Assembly: GCA_016793885.1 (NCBI GenBank)
Contig: JAEUHE010000136.1
Coordinates: 23,071-87,070, forward strand
DNA length: 64,000 bases
Origin: Verrucomicrobiales bacterium
GTDB lineage: Bacteria; Verrucomicrobiota; Verrucomicrobiia; Limisphaerales; UBA11320
Reading direction: 5' to 3'
Made by a program: the position numbers and the translations under genes. This document shows, in pieces, positions 63,794-64,000 of this stretch. Under the pieces are notes generated by a model, which worked only from the letters and a program-made list of their open reading frames with translations, was not told the DNA's origin and searched no databases. How positions within the stretch are numbered: the first letter of the stretch is position 1; each line of letters starts with the position of its first letter.

Positions 63794-64000
63794 GAATCCC
63801 AAAGGGATTCCGCCTCAAAGCCCAGGGTTGGCGCGACGCAGGAGCGCCTACCCTGGGTGAGTTGTTGTTTTCTGACAACCCCATCGTGGGTTGCGACTGG
63901 ATCGGCCAAACGCCCAAAGGGACCGCAACCCACCATGGGGTTGTGAATTCTATGGGCTTTTCCCAGGGTAGCTCGTTCCTCGCAACCCTGGGCTTTGAGG
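63794..64000. repeat. Nested palindromic repeat, cut by the window edge
   Basis: Outer arms CCTCAAAGCCCAGGGTTG (63813 on) and its inverted partner (63962-64000, reading CAACCCTGGGCTTTGAGG at the end). Inside lie ACAACCCCATCGTGGGTTGC (63875 on) and its inverted copy (63924-63944) with one mismatch in 21 bases. Each outer arm also contains the dyad CCCAGGGT/ACCCTGGG, and GAATCCC-AAA-GGGATTC precedes them (63794-63810). A short open frame through it (63716-63946) is probably not a gene. Confidence 0.8.

Noticed and set aside
63716..63946. Small open reading frame of 76 codons at the window end
   Set aside because: It is encoded by the arms of a palindromic repeat and has a composition typical of read-through of such repeats.

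Overview
The window reads as chromosomal DNA of a GC-rich, Gram-negative member of the Verrucomicrobiota, probably the Pedosphaera/Limisphaera side of the phylum. The assignment rests on gene families typical of the Planctomycetota-Verrucomicrobiota group: a formylglycine sulfatase, a DUF1549/DUF1553 + DUF1501 pair, a DUF1587/1592/1588/1585 cytochrome-like protein, a PUR-alpha-like protein, Calx-beta and LamG surface proteins, weak Shine-Dalgarno sequences and abundant palindromic intergenic repeats. No phage, plasmid, CRISPR or transposase gene is visible.

Layout. 1-7.6 kb: partial tagaturonate epimerase (uxaE), an HSDL2-like dehydrogenase coupled to a sulfatase, a family-1 glycosyltransferase lodged between decayed second copies of the dehydrogenase and sulfatase 3' ends, a cluster of short repeats, and a GH71/99-like secreted hydrolase. 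7.6-14.5 kb: tRNA-Leu(UAG), a hexapeptide acyltransferase, a fibronectin-III secreted protein and a giant LamG/TIM-barrel secreted hydrolase. 14.6-18.3 kb: housekeeping block cstA, nadD, rsfS and a PUR-alpha-like gene preceded by a perfect hairpin. 18.6-33.4 kb: DUF4149 membrane protein, a FecR-TPR-outer-membrane-barrel fusion, a cytochrome-like DUF1592 protein, a Calx-beta/Ig giant, an EgtD-like methyltransferase, a MITE-like element and a four-LamG protein.

33.8-43.0 kb is the most interesting part: nine collinear genes. A CHASE hybrid histidine kinase and an overlapping sigma-54 response regulator are followed by a GG-N10-GC (-24/-12) element with upstream TGTTTCA half-sites. Next come an outer-membrane barrel, two paralogous cysteine hydrolases (one resembling biuret amidohydrolase, the other perhaps a triuret or ureide hydrolase), an AGZA-type purine/uracil permease, a cupin, and a free-standing homologue of the C-terminal domain of allophanate hydrolase. 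I read it as a regulated uptake and breakdown system for biuret/triuret-like or purine-derived ureide nitrogen, lacking the amidase half of allophanate hydrolase inside the window.

43-64 kb: the DUF1549/1553 + DUF1501 operon, an alpha-galactosidase-like secreted protein, a lone receiver, a NagD-like HAD phosphatase, a SRPBCC protein, an AttEFGH-like ABC exporter/lipocalin operon, a SLC13/DASS transporter, a large propeller-containing hybrid histidine kinase, a class III-like sirtuin and a nested palindromic repeat running off the window end.
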